Source: Papio anubis
Lineage: Eukaryota; Chordata; Mammalia; Primates; Cercopithecidae
Direction: 5' to 3'
Assembly (NCBI RefSeq): GCF_008728515.1
Contig: NC_044989.1
Location: 79,261,754-79,325,753 of the forward strand
DNA: 64,000 nt
Position numbers and translations under genes: made by a program. Below, piece after piece: positions 35,048-47,070 of this stretch; position 1 is the first letter of the stretch; each line of letters opens with the position of its first letter. Below the pieces are notes generated by a model. It had not been told where the DNA came from. It ran no database searches and saw only the letters and a program-made list of their open reading frames with translations.

Positions 35048-37513
35048 TTATTTGAGTCCTTGGTTTAGCTTTTGGCCAATCTTGTTTTCAAGGAGAACTG
35101 GCATAAATTGTGAGGGGCAAGGAGGAGAACTTTTCTGTCTGCTCCAAGGGTGGGAATGGATAAAGGTTGTTGATAATGAGGCAGGAGAATTTGTCCAAAT
35201 TCAATCAGAGACACCTTATACATTTTAAGGCAGAGGGAGAAACTGGCAATGAGTAGTTGTGTGTTGTTAAAAGTTGGTTGATGGTAGGGAACAAAAAAGG
35301 ATGGAAAAAGACATACAATATAGTTTTCCATGTATAAAATACGTTTATTATTTTAGTAATAATGAGGTAACACCCTTGCTTGATCACAGTCTAGTAGTAC
35401 AACACGAGGCCCCTAAGACTATGTCTATAGGAAACAAAAAGATCTTATCAGGCAATGAAAAAGAAGAGAAAGCCAAGAGTAAATGCTGCCTGAGGACCCA
35501 AAATGGTGTCCATTCCTCTCTGATTTATTAGTAAACTTTTATTTTCCTACATCTTGAGTACTTAAAGATAGTTTTCCAACTGGAAAAAAAAGAGAGAGAG
35601 AGAGAGGGAAGGGGATTAAGATGGCCTTAACATTCCATTCAACTTGACTAACCTTTAGATAAGCCTCTTCCTGTCTATAGGCCCCAGATCTCCCTTTTCT
35701 TACAGAATTTACTTTAGAAAACTTGCAGTTGTGAATTATTTCTCTGCGCCTTTGAGATGTAAATTTTTTACAACCCAGGAATGACTTCACAAGAACCTGG
35801 GAGCCATCCCTTTGATATATAACTATTAAGAAAGATAGGGCCCTTATCCTTTAGTCTCTGTTGTAAGGTAAGAGCCTAACTTTGATGAGAGACAACTGGC
35901 AAACACAGACAGTTTAATCACACTAACCAACCTCCTTACTAACTGTCTTGTAGCACTTTTCCATTAGATTGCCCCAGCACTGAAACATCCTTCTGCCTTT
36001 TCTTTGAGCAGAGTTGAGTTGAATTTTTCTCTTCTATTTATTAGTTTTGACCCCTATTGCAATAGTTTTAAAGTCTTCCTTGCCTTGACTGCTCCGGTGC
36101 AGACTTTCCTTTATTAAAGGAAGGATCCTAATTCATAATTTAAAGGTCTGGGTTACATATTCCATAACTTTTGCTCTGTCCTTAGCTCTCTGCATTCAGA
36201 CTGCTCTTATCTAATTGCAAAGTTGTCTGGGTTTAGTCCTACCTGTTTTTCTTAAATGCTAAGTGAGCTGCATCTTTAGAGTGAGCATAAGAAATAGAAT
36301 TAGACCTAGGCAACATTTCAACCAAGCAGAGCCCTCAGGCTCTCCTTTGTTTCACCTTTTCTCTGGGTATCAGCCTTGTCATCAGCCCCCTTTCATTCAT
36401 TTCTTTAACAAGCATTTATTGATCAGATGTTTTATGCCATTCACTATAATAAACCTCAGATATCCTCCACCAAAACCTAAACATATTTACATTAAGATAC
36501 ATACTTTTGGGGATCAGGATATTACATAATCTCTTATGAGTATATGTGTTTCTATAAAAATAACACATTCTTAACCTAAGGAAACGACAACCTGTTATTA
36601 AATCAGTCAAGGGATAGTGAATATTTGAGAAGCAGTTTGCATAAAATACCTGTGTAAAAAACACTGTGTACACAGTCATGTGTTTGACCCTTTCATCAAA
36701 GGGTGACACTATTACCCGTTATTAAAGATGTCTACATTAGTGACAAAAGGTCTGGAGCCTTTTGCCTATAATGCCCTACTCTTTAGAATTTATTCCTCTT
36801 ATTTTCTATGGCAAAGAAATGAGAGTGGTTATCAGTTTGGCATTTTGTTGATTAAATCAAGTTTCCACAGCACTGTAAGTCAAAAATATTTCCCCCCAAA
36901 GAACACCTTTAATAGCCTATCATTCATGTTTAAGGAAAGAAATAAAGAAAAGAAAAAATGAAGCTACATTTTGTAAGAGGAAGATAAAATTCCATTGTGT
37001 TCAAGTATTTCAAGCATAAAACCTTCTGAAATCCACTGTCATCTAATCGCCCTGCTCTATAGGAGTAAACTATTCCCTGTTTGACCTCAAAGGAGAGAAC
37101 AGTGTTGTTTATCACTCAGTTTATGGATGAGGCTTGAGGTGTTTGGGACTATAATACATCCAATTATCTCTCTTTGGAGTTATTTTCTATCTTTAGGAGG
37201 GCATTTTGATGTTTTATGATAGCATTTTATCCAAGGAAGAGAAGAAAATGTATTGTAAATATTTGGGTATTTCACACTGATAGTATCTCTGTGGTTTCAG
37301 CAAATGGCTTTGAGAAGCTTTGCCACATAATGACTGTTCTCAATACAAATACTAAACCCACAGTACCAAGGGCAGTAGAGCAGGAACCCACTCCTTCTAT
37401 AATGAACCCTAAGTATTGTTGAAACTCTTTCAAAGACTAAATAAAATAATATTTTAAGCTTTGTAAATGTCTCATTTCTATGAATTATTGTAGTAATAAT
37501 AAATAAGGTGAGA
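35046..37513. other. Unassigned AT-rich stretch
   Basis: Includes a short AG tract at 35590-35606. Short frames occur on both strands. No gene, RNA or confident repeat. Confidence 0.4.
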
Positions 37514-37762
37514 AAGCAGTTTAGTATAATAATTAAGAGCATGGGATTTCAAGTCATAGGTACCTGAGATCACATTCCAGCTTCTTCATTTAATCCTTGT
37601 GTGACCTTGAGTAGGTTACTCTCTAAAGCAGTTTTATTATTCATAAAAGAGGACTATTAAAACCTTCCTCATTCCTCAGAGTATTATTGAGGGAAGAGGG
37701 GGAATGCCCAACACAATGTCTGTCACATTGTAGGCATTACATAGTTGGCAGCTCTTATTACT
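37514..37762 (+). repeat. MIR SINE
   Basis: Sense MIR: taataattaagagcatggg, cttgtgtgaccttgagtagg, ttattgagggaagaggggg and tgtaggcattacatag in order. Confidence 0.85.
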
Positions 37763-38073
37763 ATGCTGATACAGTAAAGTGGTTGTGAAGTTGTCATTCT
37801 TTCATAAGAGAAGCAGAGGATTGAAAAATAAGGCAAACTATCATCTTATTAATAACATACTAGACTTCTTAGGAAAGCTATTTTGAGATCTGCTTCTATT
37901 AAATGAAGTAGAATGGGCTCAAGAGTTCAAGTTCCTCCTGATACCAGCCTTGTCCTTGAAGAAATTAGAGAATCAGACAGTCTAATCTGATAATACTGAA
38001 AACACATGACTGATCTTGAAAAAAATATACTTACATCAAGATGATGTGAAGCCTCAGGATTTAAAATCCTTGG

Positions 38074-38074
38074 A

Positions 38075-38119
<45 letters not shown>

Positions 38120-38121
38120 AA
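38074..38121. repeat. AAC/CAA trinucleotide microsatellite, about 14 pure units
   Basis: A run of CAA units. In one plus-strand frame this reads as polyasparagine, but the surrounding frame (38016-38255) has no other protein-like property. Confidence 0.97.
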
Positions 38122-38437
38122 ACCCAGCGGGAATAAACATAGGACTTAAAAGAGACAAAAACGTTTTACATCTACAGTATTCAATTTATAAAATAATTTC
38201 TCTACTATGGCAACATGAGTATAATGAGATGCTGGAGGACAGATTGAAAATATAATGCATGACTCAATAGAATAGCATAGCTGGATTTCGTGGGTACCAG
38301 ACAAGGTTACTGTGCAAGCCAGAATTGCTAAGGTCTCAAAGGTTTATTCTGTCATGTCTCCAGCACAAAACAAGTCTCAAGCCAGTCTTTTATCAAAATG
38401 TGTGTTATTCAAACTCATCTCAGAAGAAGCCTTAAGA

Positions 38438-38700
38438 AAGAATCTAGGATGGCAGTTAAGAGCACAGGTTTCTATACCAAACTTGCTCAGGTCCAGTCTT
38501 CACTTTGCCTTTTATCAGTCGCATGACTTTGGACAGGTTTCCTATCCTCTCTGATTTAGTTTCTTCTATTGTAAAACAAGGAATTTAAAAAAAGAAACAT
38601 CAAAGTCAAGTGGCTTTTTTGAGTATTGAATGAGTTAGTGTAAGGAGAGTTCTTAGTACCTGGCACATAGTTAATGCTCATTTAAGTTAGTTATTTTTAC
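38438..38700 (+). repeat. MIR SINE
   Basis: Sense MIR with ggcagttaagagcacagg, gactttggacaggtttcc, tattgaatgagttagtg and tacctggcacatagttaatg. Confidence 0.9.
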
Positions 38701-41518
38701 CATTTGGTTTTTCTTTTTTATCTTGGCCCCTGGTTTTCACATCTACACAGTTGCCATGGTTACCAAGCAATCACAATCTCCTGGTCATATGCCCTCCATT
38801 TCCTTTTTTACCCGTAGCAATGAATAACACAGACCTTCCTCCAAAACCTTCGATGATTTTCAGATAAGAAATTTTTGACATCATCTGTGGCCACATTCCT
38901 AGTTGGCTATGTCTTATCTATGTCCAAACTAGTCTTTAAATTCCCAATGTTGGAATCAATCAACGAACAAAACTAATTTTGTACCATGAGCTTGAACCAT
39001 CCACCCTATCTCTCATCTTGAATTATCTAGTCTTCTCTGTGAGCCCATTTGATCAAACTGTCATCAGTTTCTGCCCAATATGATCCCAACATATTCACTC
39101 ATTTGATAAGCATTTACTGATCCAGGAAATCTACTAGGTGCTAGGGAACCAGAGCAGTGTGAGCCTTCTGGTGCTGGTTAAGGAAGTAGGCAGCTGTCAT
39201 GAGATGCATATACATATGGATATTTCCGTTGTATAACCTATCCTCAAAACTCTCCAGAGTTACATTTCTAATGCAAAGTAAATTTGCCTGGTTCACAACT
39301 CCTGGTTCTCAGGAGGCCATACTTTCTTTGCACAGCATGACTTTGGATCCTTGGTCACAGGTGATTGCCCAGAGACTGGATCTGGCCCAAGAATAGTTAA
39401 TCCATAATCTATTTGTTTTTTTTAAATTATGATCTATTCCAAGTAATAAAAAAGATAATTTGGGCCAATAAGGCTTACCTGTAAATATAAACCAAAAATA
39501 CTTGAGCCCATTAGTAATAGGAGGTAAAGTGAAGGATGCTGTGAAGGAGAGTTTGGGGCATGGCAAGCTGTGTTAATTTACACATTAATCACCATCAGTG
39601 TTTGATTGCTGGAAGGACTCAAAGGGTTTATTACAGGCAAAAGATATAGTTCAACAGCCAGGGAAGAATATGCATTGACAGAGGTCCAAGGAGTTCAGAC
39701 ACAGGCCCCTTTGTCCTCCCGTGTCTGATTTGTGTTGCACAGGACCCATTCCAAACCATCACTGGGATGTGTGCAAAGCACCTTGGCGCCAGAAAGCCCA
39801 AATTCAGCTCATGATGAAGGTCTCAAAGAATAAGCTATCTGACTAGCCATAACCACTGAAATCTCCCTAACCTAAGTCATAAATCTAATTATTATTATTA
39901 AACAATGCTGACAGGCTGGCATATCCCACTCATGGATGCGTGGTCACAGAATATCATATACTTTTAGTTAAAATATTTCATACTGTTGGCCAAGGGTCAG
40001 TAGCTCCAGAAATAAGCAAGAGATCAATCAGAGCAGGTAAGGTTAACCCTTGCTATTCACAAGTTTAAACTACTTGAGTAGAAACTATGCGTAACAATAG
40101 AAAGCTGCTAACGGAAAGAGATACACAGAGGAGATAGAAGCTAAAAGTGAACTAGAATGAGCAGAAGGTGGGGAATGGGGGAATTGCAAGGTTTTAGGAC
40201 TTTTTCCATCTTTAATGACTTTTCAGATCCCATTCCATTTTCTCTTTATTCAAATAAGCTAAGTAAATACTTGTTCTTTATAAAACAAAGAAGGAAAAAC
40301 AATACTCCAGGTTGGCCTTTCTAGATATGGCAATTACATTTCTCTGACCTGAATTCCTGAGAGAAATGCTAAAGTTTAAGGGAGGCCTAATGAGCCATAT
40401 CCCTTTGACTACAGATTCTGAAGAAATTCAGAAATTAATGAGAGAAAGAAGATAGGCCTCAAAATATTAGTTTACTACAAGGAAATGGATGAAGTAGAAT
40501 AAGGGTAGGAGGCACACTTCCCGCAAGCAACAGTTCCAAAAGGAAAATCCAGAACTTCGTCAGTCTCAGCAAACAAGTAAATCAATCCTCCTTCCTGGGA
40601 AATTATGAGTTACAAATAAAGAACAAACTCAAAGCGTTGTTGTAACTGAAGTCCTCTCACATGAGAACAGAAGATTGAGTTGAAAGGAATATAATTGACA
40701 TGATAGAAAATATTCGTGACTCATTAAAATATCACAGAAACTTCACTTTTGATCGAGGTTCTCTTTGTTCCACTCTTCCCTGTGAGCTGACCCCTTGGAG
40801 TTTCCTCAAATTCATTGACATATAATAACCTCCCTTAATAGAAAGGCAAAGGGCACCCCACCCCACCTAGAGTAATTCACCTTACATGACAAAACACTAA
40901 GTGAAATTCTGAATAATGAGGGTGGCACCAATCCTTCAGGCATCTAAGGCTCCTTGAGTTTGAGATAGAGACACGGATTTGCTCATGAAAATCAGTCTGC
41001 CACTTTCCACTTTTGTAGCAAATAAAAATCTAGCTGCAAACTCAACTTATTGAATGTTCAAGAATTAATCAGCTTCCCTTCACATTAGTCTGAAATTTAT
41101 CTCTGTGCCTCCAAGATTCTTTCTGACACCACAATTAGGGAAGCTGAAATACTGAAATAAAAGCATCTACTATAGTCTCTTCTCTCCAGTTAGAAACACA
41201 AATTATTAACAGAAATGTAGGAGACTGCCCGCAGAGATGTGTCTTCCAGCGCCTTGTAACAGACTTTTTTCATAAAATATCATGAGGGGTACTAATTGGC
41301 TCTTCTGATACCCTCAGTCCTGCACCACACCAGAATTCTTCCAGTGATAGCCATGTTAAGAAGCAAAAAATAAAGTTGTGAGCTCAAGAGTGAAGGCAAA
41401 TGTTAAAGAATATCCACAAAAGAAAATTTATGTAATGAAAAAAACTAATCATTTAAGAATTCTGATCAATTTGTAAATTCCCAGCTTATCAAGTATCTGT
41501 AATCAAGATAGGAGGCAT
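38701..41518. other. Unassigned stretch with a weak L2 piece
   Basis: At about 39090-39170 the sequence ttcactcatttgataagcat with tactaggtgctagggaacc resembles an antisense L2 end. The rest, including a block at 39590-39760 that may be an old LTR, could not be assigned. Confidence 0.35.
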
Positions 41519-41813
41519 AGAAATAAGGGAGTGACATTGGGAGGCCGAGGCGGGCGGATCACGAGGTCAGGAGTTCAAGACCAGCCTGGCCAAAATGGTG
41601 AAACCCCATCTCTACTAAAAATACAAAAAATGGCACGGTGGCAGGCACCCGTAATCCCAGCTACTTGGGAGGCTGAGGCAGGAGAATCACTTGAACTTGG
41701 AGGGTGGAGATTGCAGTGAGCCGAGATCATGCCCCTGTACTCCAGCCTGGGCAACAAGTGAGACTCCTTCTCAAAAAAAAAAAAAAAAAGAGAGAGAGAG
41801 AAATAAGGAAGTG
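41519..41813 (+). mobile_element. Alu SINE, 5'-truncated, first of a pair at one site
   Basis: Begins at ttgggaggccgaggcgg, so the 5' about 35 bases are missing, and a short deletion removes part of the region before the right arm (tacaaaaaatggcacggtgg). An A run then a GA run end it. It is bounded by agaaataagggagtg (41519-41533) and agaaataaggaagtg (41799-41813). Confidence 0.95.
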
Positions 41814-42155
41814 GCCAAGGGTGGGGCTCACGCCTGTAATCCCAGCACTTTAGGAGGCTGAGGCAGGCGGATCATGAGGTCAGGAGTTCCAGACCAGCCT
41901 GACCAACATGGTGAACCTCCATCTCTATAAAAATACAAAAAAAATAAATAAAAAAGTTAGCTGGGCCTCGTGGTTTGCACTTGTAATCCCAGCTACTCAG
42001 GAGGCTGAGGCAGGAGAATTGCTTGAACCCAGCCCAGGACGTGGAAGTTTCAGTGAGCCAAGATTGCACCACTGCGCTCCAGCCTGGAAGACAGAGCAAG
42101 ACTCGGTCTCAAAATTTAAAAAATAATAAAAAGAAATAAAAGAAATAAGGGAGTG
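41814..42155 (+). mobile_element. Alu SINE, second of a pair at one site
   Basis: Near full-length Alu starting gccaagggtggggctcac, with an altered left end and a small insertion near cttgaacccagcccagg. The A-rich tail is interrupted (aaaaaataataaaaag). It ends at a third copy of the target word, agaaataagggagtg (42141-42155). Confidence 0.95.
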
Positions 42156-42315
42156 CTGAGGCCCTCAATATAGGTAGATGGAATTCAAAAGATACTATTG
42201 CATTCTTAGATTTCATCTTTTTAGAAAGATTGTATAAATACTTATATATAACCACAATGTTAATTTAAAATGAGATATACAACTTTCTAAGACTTATACA
42301 AGTAAACAAAGTATA

Positions 42316-42684
42316 CACTTGACCCTTGAACAACATTGGTTTGAACTGCATGGGTTCATTTAGCTCAAATTTTCTTAAGATAACTGGGATAAAGGCCTTT
42401 ATCATGATCTACTTTCACATAATGAATTGTAAATATATTTTCTCTTCTTTATGATGTTCTTAATAATATTTCCTTTTCTCTAGCTTACCTTATTGTAAGA
42501 ATATAGTGTATAATACATATAATGTACAAAGTATATGTTAATCAATTGTTTAAGACATTGATAAGGCTTCCAGTCAACAGTAGACTAATAGTAGTTACAT
42601 TCTGGGGAAGTCAAAAGTTATTTGTGAATTTTTTACTATGCAATAGGTCAGCATCCTAACTTCCACATTGTTGAAAGGTCAAAT
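42316..42684 (+). mobile_element. Tigger-type (Tc1/mariner) DNA transposon, non-autonomous and complete
   Basis: The left end reads cacttgacccttgaacaaca and the right end is its near inverted copy, ending attgttgaaaggtcaaat. TA dinucleotides flank both ends (42314-42315 and 42685-42686), the target duplication of Tc1/mariner elements. Internal blocks ttgtaaatatattttctc, cttttctctagcttacc, gtaaggcttcc-like (taaggcttccagtcaac) and tagactaatagtagttac match a Tigger2/MER28-like repeat that I recall. No transposase is present; length is about 370 bp. Confidence 0.8.
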
Positions 42685-42787
42685 TAAATTAAACAGCAAA
42701 TCTGATCTTATTGACCCTACCTCTCCACAGAAGTGGCTGGAGTTTGGGTGACCTCCAGGAATGGAAGACCCCTCTCAATTCTCATGC

Positions 42788-42943
42788 AGAAGCCAGCCTG
42801 GGCTGGGTGTGGTGACTTATGCCTGTAATCCCAGTACTTTGCAAGGCTGAAGCTGGAACATCACTTGAGCTCATGAGTTGGAGAACAGCCTGGGCAACAT
42901 AGCAAGGCCGCATAAAAGAAAAAGAATTAAGAAGCCAGCCTGG
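42788..42943 (+). mobile_element. Free left Alu monomer (FLAM) with perfect target duplication
   Basis: Only the left arm is present: gctgggtgtggtgacttatg, cctgtaatcccagtacttt, and a worn tgagctcatgagttggaga with agcctgggcaacatagcaag, then directly an A-rich tail. The flanking 14-bp repeat agaagccagcctgg is identical at 42788-42801 and 42930-42943. It therefore inserted as a monomer and is not a broken Alu. Confidence 0.85.
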
Positions 42944-44999
42944 TGAGGAAGCCCTCTCATGAAAGGTCATAGTAAGGCACTTCCAGTTCTAAAGTTCTCA
43001 TATCCCATTGACACAATCTTTCAACCCACCTTCCTTACCTATAGTGATCATTTCTTCATTTTCTGTCCTGGTTTAGAAATACTTAATTGTGCTAGACTCT
43101 CTGCCATTTACTATAGTTCAATTCTTTTGAAAGCTATAATCAAAGGTGATCAATGGCATATTAGTCTTGTAGGAATCTCCATGCTCCCCACCCTTTAACC
43201 CAGCTGTAACATATCTCATTAGCGCAAAGCTCATCTGATACCTATACTCATCTGTTTTACCCTGTGATAGGCCAATCCACTAATTTTACATTTTCTTATC
43301 TTTTCCCTAAGAAACTGAAAATTTTAACACATCACACTAAAAAAAAATCCTGTTTCCTTATATCATTAATTCTTCTAAATTATTATCTCCCTGATATTGA
43401 TGTTTTCTCTCCACACATTTCTGTTCCCATTCTTTTTGATATGCCATGCTTGTTGATGTAACACATGACATAATAATTGTTACGGCAAGAGAAATCACCT
43501 ACCAACATTTCCAGTACTTTCTCAAGTCTTATCTAACCCAAATCCCAACATGATCCCAACAAGTCACTCCACATATTTTGACTCAAGTTATGGCTACCTG
43601 TCCACGTCTCTCTGTACCGTTCATTTACCTTGGCAGTGGTCTAGATATGCAGAGGTAGAATCATATTCAAACAAAACTAGATATAAGCAGCTTAAAAAAC
43701 TAAATAAACAATATACAGTACTGAGTTTTGAGATAAAAATGGGTAGAATATGCATAGATAAGCATAGAAAATAGACTAAAAAACACATTTCAACATTATC
43801 TGTGTTGCTATTGTGGGAGCAAGATTAACGATCTGTAAAAAATTATTGCTCTTTGTATTTTAGCAATTCAATATTTTATATGTATTATTTTACAATATAA
43901 ATAATTCATAATATGTAGATATAATCTGTAAATAGATACAATACTTAAATAAATACAATATGTAAATAAATATGTATTTCTCAATAAGTTCTAAAATAGG
44001 TTAATAGCAAATCATGCTATAAAATTTATTTCATTCATTATCCCAGAAATAGAGTGATTACATCTATAATATGAAAAAGACATATAGAGCTTTATAACTT
44101 ACAACAAAGTCACTTCTATAATTTCTTTTTGAACATTCATTTTTGTATCCATCAACCCAGAAGAATAAGTGCACTCAGATTTGTGTTTCTTCTCTGCCAA
44201 AATGCGAGGTATATGAACTCTTACCTTTATTAATATTATGAAACATGTCAAAATATACACTTTCAAATTAGTATTATGTTTCAGTCTTCTCAGCCAAGAA
44301 ATAGGTAGTACCCTAACTGAACAATTTTAACAAAAAAGCCTTTTGAGATGTGGTGATGCTATTAACAGATGCACCACAACAAAATGCTGAGTTATTAGCT
44401 ATCTCCAAGTCTAAAGCAAGGCATTCCATATTGTGATTTATAATTTTAAGTGGACTGATCAATCATCCCTCCCCGGAGAGTTGAAATCAAATCCATCACA
44501 GACAATTCAGGTAACCAATCAATGCTACCAAGAAAAATACAATTCCCAAAAGTAGATCGAAACGGCTTATGGACAAATGCTCAAATGAAACATTTTTACT
44601 CTCTCACTATGTAGAGAGACCAATCTAAATTACCCTTGTCACGAAATATTTTATCATCAAAATGAAAAGGATAAGCAATCTGAAATAAGCAATGCAAGAG
44701 AAGTCTAGTGTTGCATTTTAATAAAAGCATTAAAAGTAACATTTGGGGTGCACATATCAGCTTTTTTGATGTCAAAGATAAATTACTATTCCACAAGGAC
44801 AATAGCTCTAACTTCCACCATTAATGAAGAAAGAAAATATAGAAAAACACCATTTATTAAGGGCATTATTTATAAATGGGGAGGTAATGTTCAAGTTGAG
44901 ATTTCATGGCATTTCTTATGGGCTCAGAGCAAATTGTACAAGATTAAGAGAAATGTTAATATTCAAATAGAAATACTTTCCAGACTCAGTCCCCTCCTG
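42944..44999. other. AT-rich stretch without a recognised gene
   Basis: Very AT-rich around 43850-44000 (aataaatacaatatg repeats). No gene or repeat recognised. Confidence 0.4.
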
Positions 45000-45345
45000 C
45001 TACCATCCCAGTCTTCTTGCTGAACTCTAAGCCTGCTACTGCTCCCATGCTTGGTCCATATTCCTCTCACTCACCCTGCTCCTCCTATTCAAACCTTAGT
45101 CATCTTCCAAAACACAGGTTAAGACTTACCTCTTTCCTAAAACTGTTCTCTTCCATGGCAATATTTGCCTTTTATAACCCCTTATGTACCCACTCTCTAT
45201 TGTTTATAACCCCGTATGTGCTTTCTGTGCAGATGGAAAGATCTTTCACTGGTTTCTGTGTATTGACTATGTAACCTCAATTAAATTGTAAGCTGCTTGA
45301 AGGCAAGCCCTCTGTTTATTCACTGAGTCCCTGAAAAGTTTCCTT
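45000..45345 (+). repeat. L2-like LINE 3' end
   Basis: A loose L2 match: ccaaaacacaggttaagac, cttacctctttcctaaaact, taaattgtaagctgcttgaa and ggcaagccctctgtttattc before the worn end. A short duplication of tttataaccccttatgt and tttataaccccgtatgt is local. Confidence 0.6.
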
Positions 45346-45383
45346 CAACATTATTGTTATAATACTGGTGAGAAAAAATTGAT

Positions 45384-45665
45384 TCCGGGCCAGGGCCACT
45401 GTGTGTGGAGTTAGCACATTGTCCCCATGTATGAGTGGGTTTTCTTCGGGTACTCTAATTTCCTCTCACATCCCAGAGATGTGCCCATTAGGCGAATTGG
45501 TTTGTCTAAATGGCCCCATTCTTAGTGAGTGTGAGTGTATGAGTGCACCCTATGATGGAATGGTGTCCTGGCCAGGGCTGGTTCCCTTCTTGTGCCCTGA
45601 TCTGCTGGGATAGGCCTTGGTCACCCTCCCTGCTGAAATGGAATAAGTGGGTTTAAAAATGAATG
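45384..45665 (+). repeat. Ancient vertebrate-type SINE/LINE tail
   Basis: Carries a signature I know from very old tetrapod and fish repeat tails: gccactgtgtgtggagttag, cgggtactctaatttcctc, tcacatcccagagatgtgc, attaggcgaattggtttgtc, ccctatgatggaatggtgtc, ctggccagggctggttccc, ctgatctgctgggataggcc, and a final gaataagtgggtttaaaaat with gaatgcaaatga. The length and order are well kept for such an old element. I cannot name the family with confidence. Confidence 0.6.
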
Positions 45666-45935
45666 CAAATGATTGACAAGTAAAAATTTATCAAGTATAC
45701 TATAATCCTACAAATGTACTACAATAAACAATGTAGTCCAAGAGTGCTCAGGGAGCCACCATATTTGTTGTTGGTTGTTTTCTAGCTTCTTGGTGGAAGG
45801 AAGTGATCTTCAACATTTTTGTTTTATAAACACCGATTCCTTGACTTAATTTACCACCACCATGACTGCTGTTATTCACCAATTCACCAAAATTGGGTAA
45901 ATCCTTACCTTCTTGTTTTGATTCATCTTTTCTTT

Positions 45936-45955
45936 TATATATATATATATATATC
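45936..45955. repeat. AT microsatellite
   Basis: About ten AT units, uninterrupted. Confidence 0.9.
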
Positions 45956-46745
45956 TCAATGTTTAACATTAGAAATGCGTTGGGTCTTGATTTAGAAGTT
46001 TGGTGATGTTTTTGTGACCAGAAATATGCCATTGGAGTATAACTCTTTTTTACATCAATTAGCCCATGGTAAAATTGGTTTTGTTTTACATTGTTTCACT
46101 TAAAGTTGTTGATTCTGAGACTAAAATCAGTGTGCAGGAAGTTTGAACTCAGAATCAGAACATGCAGGGAAGGCAGAGAGAGAAATCAGGTTATGGTAAA
46201 GGCATAACAAGAATTCAGCTGACCCTATAAGGAACTCTGAAATTCAGCTGGAGCATAAAAGATGTTCCTCATTGCAGTTGAGAGCCAGGCCTTTATATTC
46301 CCTTACCCACATCATAGGTCACAGGATGCTGGCTGCCCCAGAAAGGAGAGTGATCTTGCGGGAGGTAGCCAACTCTGGCCAAGGCTGACCAGGCGAGACT
46401 GAGAGCTGAGGACAGTCTCCCAGAAGTTAAACAAACAGGCTGTTAAGTCCTGGGTGGGGAATCTATGCAGCACATCACATCATTTGCCTGACCTTCCTTT
46501 TATATTGATACATTGTTGTGAACGTCACCTAGTTGGTTTGCTTACATTTAAACTTTCATTTCTGCATTCCATTTTCCTTTCTGCTTTGAAGTGACTTCTG
46601 AGAGGAAAAGTAACAGGGCCTTCTTCTGGAGAGAGAACTGCTATAGTTCTAACATGTTGGTGCAAATGTATGCAATTGTTAAGGACCATTTGAGGATCCC
46701 ACAGAAAGGGTCTAGCTCTAGCTCTACATTTTCTTGAAAAGATTC
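45956..46745. other. Unassigned stretch, possibly a repeat at 46110-46480
   Basis: The stretch 46110-46480 is more GC-rich, with ggatgctggctgccccag and tagccaactctggccaagg, and seems familiar as an interspersed repeat, but I could not assign it. No gene recognised. Confidence 0.3.
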
Positions 46746-46746
46746 C

Positions 46747-47070
46747 ACCCAAAAGACTTTTTTTTTTTTTTTTTGGAGATGGAATATTTGCTCTGTTTCC
46801 CAGGCTGGAGTGCAGTGGCACAATCTCAGCTCACTGCAACCTCCGTCTCCCAGGTTCAAGTGATTCTCCTGCCTCAGCCTCCCAAGTAGCTGGGATTACA
46901 GGCATCCACCACCGCGCCCAGTAATTTTTGTATTTGTAGTAGAGAAGAGGTTTCACCATGTTGGCCAGGCTGGTATTGAACTCCTGACCTCAGGTGATCC
47001 ACCTGCCTCGGTCTCTGAAAGTGCTGGGATTATAAGGGTGAACCACCACACCAAGCCCCCAAAAATCTTT
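46747..47070 (-). mobile_element. Alu SINE, AluS-like
   Basis: A T run of about 16 at 46759-46774, then a complete reverse-complement Alu to about 47056. Flanks cccaaaagactttt (from 46748) and ccccaaaaatctttt (ending near 47071) are a near-perfect target duplication. Confidence 0.95.

Noticed and set aside
38016..38255. Polyasparagine-containing small protein
   Set aside because: The Asn run is just the CAA microsatellite, and the flanks have no protein-like features.
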